6,921 nt of DNA from positions 1 through 6,921 of the forward strand of contig DATDUH010000016.1 in the NCBI GenBank assembly GCA_036517755.1, given 5' to 3'. The position numbers and the translations under genes were made by a program. This DNA is from JACOXB01 sp036517755 (lineage in GTDB: Bacteria > Patescibacteriota > Minisyncoccia > UBA6257 > Colwellbacteraceae). Each line of letters opens with the position of its first letter. The stretch's first letter is position 1. Under the pieces are notes generated by a model. That model was given only the letters and a program-made list of their open reading frames with translations. It did not search any database and was not told where the DNA came from. Below, piece after piece: positions 5,969 to 6,921 of the stretch.

Positions 5969-6163
5969 CTATGATTTTCGGCTCAAGCGAAGCCCTTGGT
6001 AGGCCAGATAGCCGGCGACGGCAAAGCCGAACCAACTAATCCACATCGGCGCTGTCCAATCGCCAAAAACTGCCGGCCAGCCCCAGATAATCCGCGAGAG
6101 GTGAAGCAGGGAAACAGCCAAGAAAATAATTCCGCCTACTAAAGCAAAGGTTTTTTGTTTCAT
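5969..6163 (-). CDS. Conserved-looking 64-residue two-helix membrane protein, function unknown
   Basis: The product has an N-terminal helix (about 5-25), a short loop rich in Trp and Gly (WGWPAVFGDW) and a second helix (about 38-57), ending in a basic tail GLRLSRKS. The HLSRIIWGW...DWTAPMWISW arrangement is strongly patterned, not random hydrophobic sequence, and I recall similar small proteins in CPR genomes without function. It lies 35 bases after the DoxX-like gene and 14 bases before the 130-residue gene, so the three probably form a short operon. No Shine-Dalgarno is visible before the ATG at 6163. Confidence 0.72.
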   Translation of the reverse strand: MKQKTFALVGGIIFLAVSLLHLSRIIWGWPAVFGDWTAPMWISWFGFAVAGYLAYQGLRLSRKS

Positions 6164-6198
6164 AAAATTAACTTAGACAAAGAGGCCGACCTTTATAG

Positions 6199-6579
6199 TT
6201 ATTTGAGCCATTCTTTCAAATTTTTCGGCCAGCCGAGAACAAAAAGTAAGGCTAAGGGCGCGCCCCAGTTGGCCCATCTCTCAACAAAGTCCCAGATTGG
6301 TTCACCGACAATCGGCCGAACTAAAGCGGTAAAGAAACCCCAGAAGGCCATCCAGAGGAGAGCGAGCCTAATTGGTTTTACGAGAACCAGAATCGCAAGA
6401 GCAATATCAACTACGCCGATCAAAAAAAGCAGGGTTCGGGCTGTTTCGGGATTCGAAATACCGAATACGGGAAACCATTCAAGCCAGGCCGGCTTACGGC
6501 CTAGGGCAAAGACGCCATGGCCAATAAATTCACCAGCCACGGCGATTCTCAAAACCCATTCAACAACCCTAGTCTTCAT
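6199..6579 (-). CDS. DoxX-like four-helix membrane protein
   Basis: This 126-residue protein has four hydrophobic segments (about 7-26, 48-68, 70-90, 104-117). It shows the layout of the DoxX/DoxD-like superfamily: a first helix with RIAVAGEFIGHGVFAL, then helices separated by short loops (NPETARTL, KPIRL, RPIVGEPIWDFVERWANW). Such proteins are often linked to redox or respiratory functions, but the family is broad and the exact role here is unknown. The charged or polar residues E17 and H21 in helix one are notable. The gene is preceded by a perfect TATAAT box 5 bases before its ATG and no ribosome binding site, which fits a leaderless mRNA. It heads a probable operon with the two small membrane proteins that follow. 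Confidence 0.62.
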   Translation of the reverse strand: MKTRVVEWVLRIAVAGEFIGHGVFALGRKPAWLEWFPVFGISNPETARTLLFLIGVVDIALAILVLVKPIRLALLWMAFWGFFTALVRPIVGEPIWDFVERWANWGAPLALLFVLGWPKNLKEWLK

Positions 6580-6584
6580 CGGGC

Positions 6585-6614
6585 ATTATAATAATTTTAG
6601 CAGATAGCAGTCGG
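6585..6614 (-). promoter_or_regulatory. Promoter of the DoxX-like gene, probably leaderless
   Basis: A perfect -10 box TATAAT (6590-6585, minus strand) ends 5 bases before the ATG at 6579, so transcription should begin at or next to the A of the start codon. A weak -35 candidate, CCGACT (6614-6609), is 18 bases upstream and matches only the GAC core of TTGACA. The stretch between is AT-rich. Confidence 0.55.
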
Positions 6615-6634
6615 GGATTCAATGCTTGGTTTAT

Positions 6635-6657
6635 GGAAGTTACTTTCGAAAACTTCC
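6635..6657. repeat. Small inverted repeat between the kinase and DoxX-like genes
   Basis: GGAAGTT (6635-6641) and AACTTCC (6651-6657) are perfectly complementary across a 9-base loop. No T-run follows on the minus strand, so I do not call it a terminator. It lies beside the palindromic repeat at 6665 and may be part of the same element. Confidence 0.45.
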
Positions 6658-6664
6658 GCCTTGC

Positions 6665-6691
6665 CTCGCTGTAGCCTTCAGCGGAGGCGAG
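6665..6691. repeat. Short palindromic dispersed repeat (copy 2), directly after the kinase stop
   Basis: The arms CTCGC (6665-6669) and GCGAG (6687-6691) enclose the same core as the ATPase copy: TAGCCTTCAGCGGAGGCGAGC here against TAGC-TTCAGCGGAGGCGGGC at 2232-2251. Each copy has its own matching arms, so bases that differ between copies are compensated within each stem. It begins 2 bases beyond the kinase stop codon (minus strand). Confidence 0.6.
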
Positions 6692-6693
6692 CC

Positions 6694-6921
6694 TCACTGG
6701 TCTTTAACTAGTTTGGCTGCGCCAAGAGCCGTGCCGTCAAAGATGGCTTGTTTTTGAACGGCGAGATGCGAAGTCTCCGCCTGGATTGAAGTAAGCTTCT
6801 CGGCTTTGGTGATGCCGCCATCTACGATTAGTTTACGAGGTTTAACAGGCATTTTCTTAAGATAAACATCGACTTTTCGGGCGAGCTTTAAAATCACTTT
6901 GTCGAGCGTCGGTTTGCCGAG
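6694..6921 (-). CDS. FGGY-type carbohydrate kinase, C-terminal end (5' truncated by window edge)
   Basis: The frame is open to the edge of the window, giving the last 75 residues of a longer protein; the GTG at 6897 is probably internal. The patterns KLIVDGGITKAEKLTSIQAE and IFDGTALGAAKLV match the C-terminal ATP-binding half of FGGY kinases (glycerol kinase, xylulokinase and relatives), where a VDGG...QADL segment is followed by TALGAA. The sugar substrate cannot be told from this part. The protein ends only about six residues after the ALGAA motif, whereas usual members carry several dozen more residues, so the C-terminus looks short. The stop codon is followed at once by a palindromic repeat, which may be related. 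The gene is upstream of and on the same strand as the membrane-protein genes, but those appear to have their own promoter. Confidence 0.62.
   Translation of the reverse strand, partial: LGKPTLDKVILKLARKVDVYLKKMPVKPRKLIVDGGITKAEKLTSIQAETSHLAVQKQAIFDGTALGAAKLVKDQ

Noticed and set aside
6155..6607. Plus-strand 150-residue open frame over the DoxX-like gene
   Set aside because: It is rich in Arg, Ser and Thr as expected for the antisense of a membrane protein, and the minus-strand frame has clear helices and a TATAAT promoter.

Overview
The window is densely coding and looks like the genome of a Patescibacteria/CPR (Parcubacteria-like) bacterium. This is inferred from four things: the tight packing of small membrane-protein genes, an EndoQ-type PHP nuclease tail, a thioredoxin domain of the kind attached to VKOR in these lineages, and a short palindromic repeat of a type I recall scattered through such genomes. 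No search was run. TGA and TAA both act as stops, so the standard bacterial code fits.

Layout, left to right. Positions 1-234 (+) hold the C-terminal end of an endonuclease Q-like protein. A near-perfect 11-bp hairpin (233-261) separates it from the convergent minus-strand block. Everything else is on the minus strand and, in transcription order, reads: the end of an FGGY-type sugar kinase (6921-6694, 5' end outside the window); a four-helix DoxX-like membrane protein (6579-6199); a 64-residue two-helix membrane protein (6163-5969); a 130-residue two-helix protein with a Cys/His loop (5954-5562); a 96-bp gap packed with two hairpins, the second followed by a T-run; then six tightly spaced genes: DUF1573 protein (5465-4962), CcdA-like thiol transporter (4959-4168), a membrane protein with a CPICAG motif and a Cys-Cys C-terminus (4140-3658), a membrane-anchored thioredoxin-like protein with WCPHC (3667-3296), an unrecognised anchored protein with a CC...C-H motif and a GGGSCGV tail (3271-2372), and a CopB-type P1B copper ATPase (2367-265).

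Read together, the six-gene block looks like one envelope unit that couples metal export to thiol redox. CcdA would carry reducing equivalents across the membrane, the WCPHC thioredoxin would receive and pass them on, and the DUF1573, CPICAG and CC...C-H proteins are the possible clients or metal carriers beside the pump. Family assignments for CcdA, the thioredoxin domain, DUF1573 and the ATPase are firm. The idea that they form a single copper/thiol system is inference from gene order and cysteine content. The three small genes upstream are also membrane proteins of unknown role and may form their own short unit, because a terminator-like hairpin lies between them and DUF1573.

There is no gene-free stretch longer than about 115 bases.
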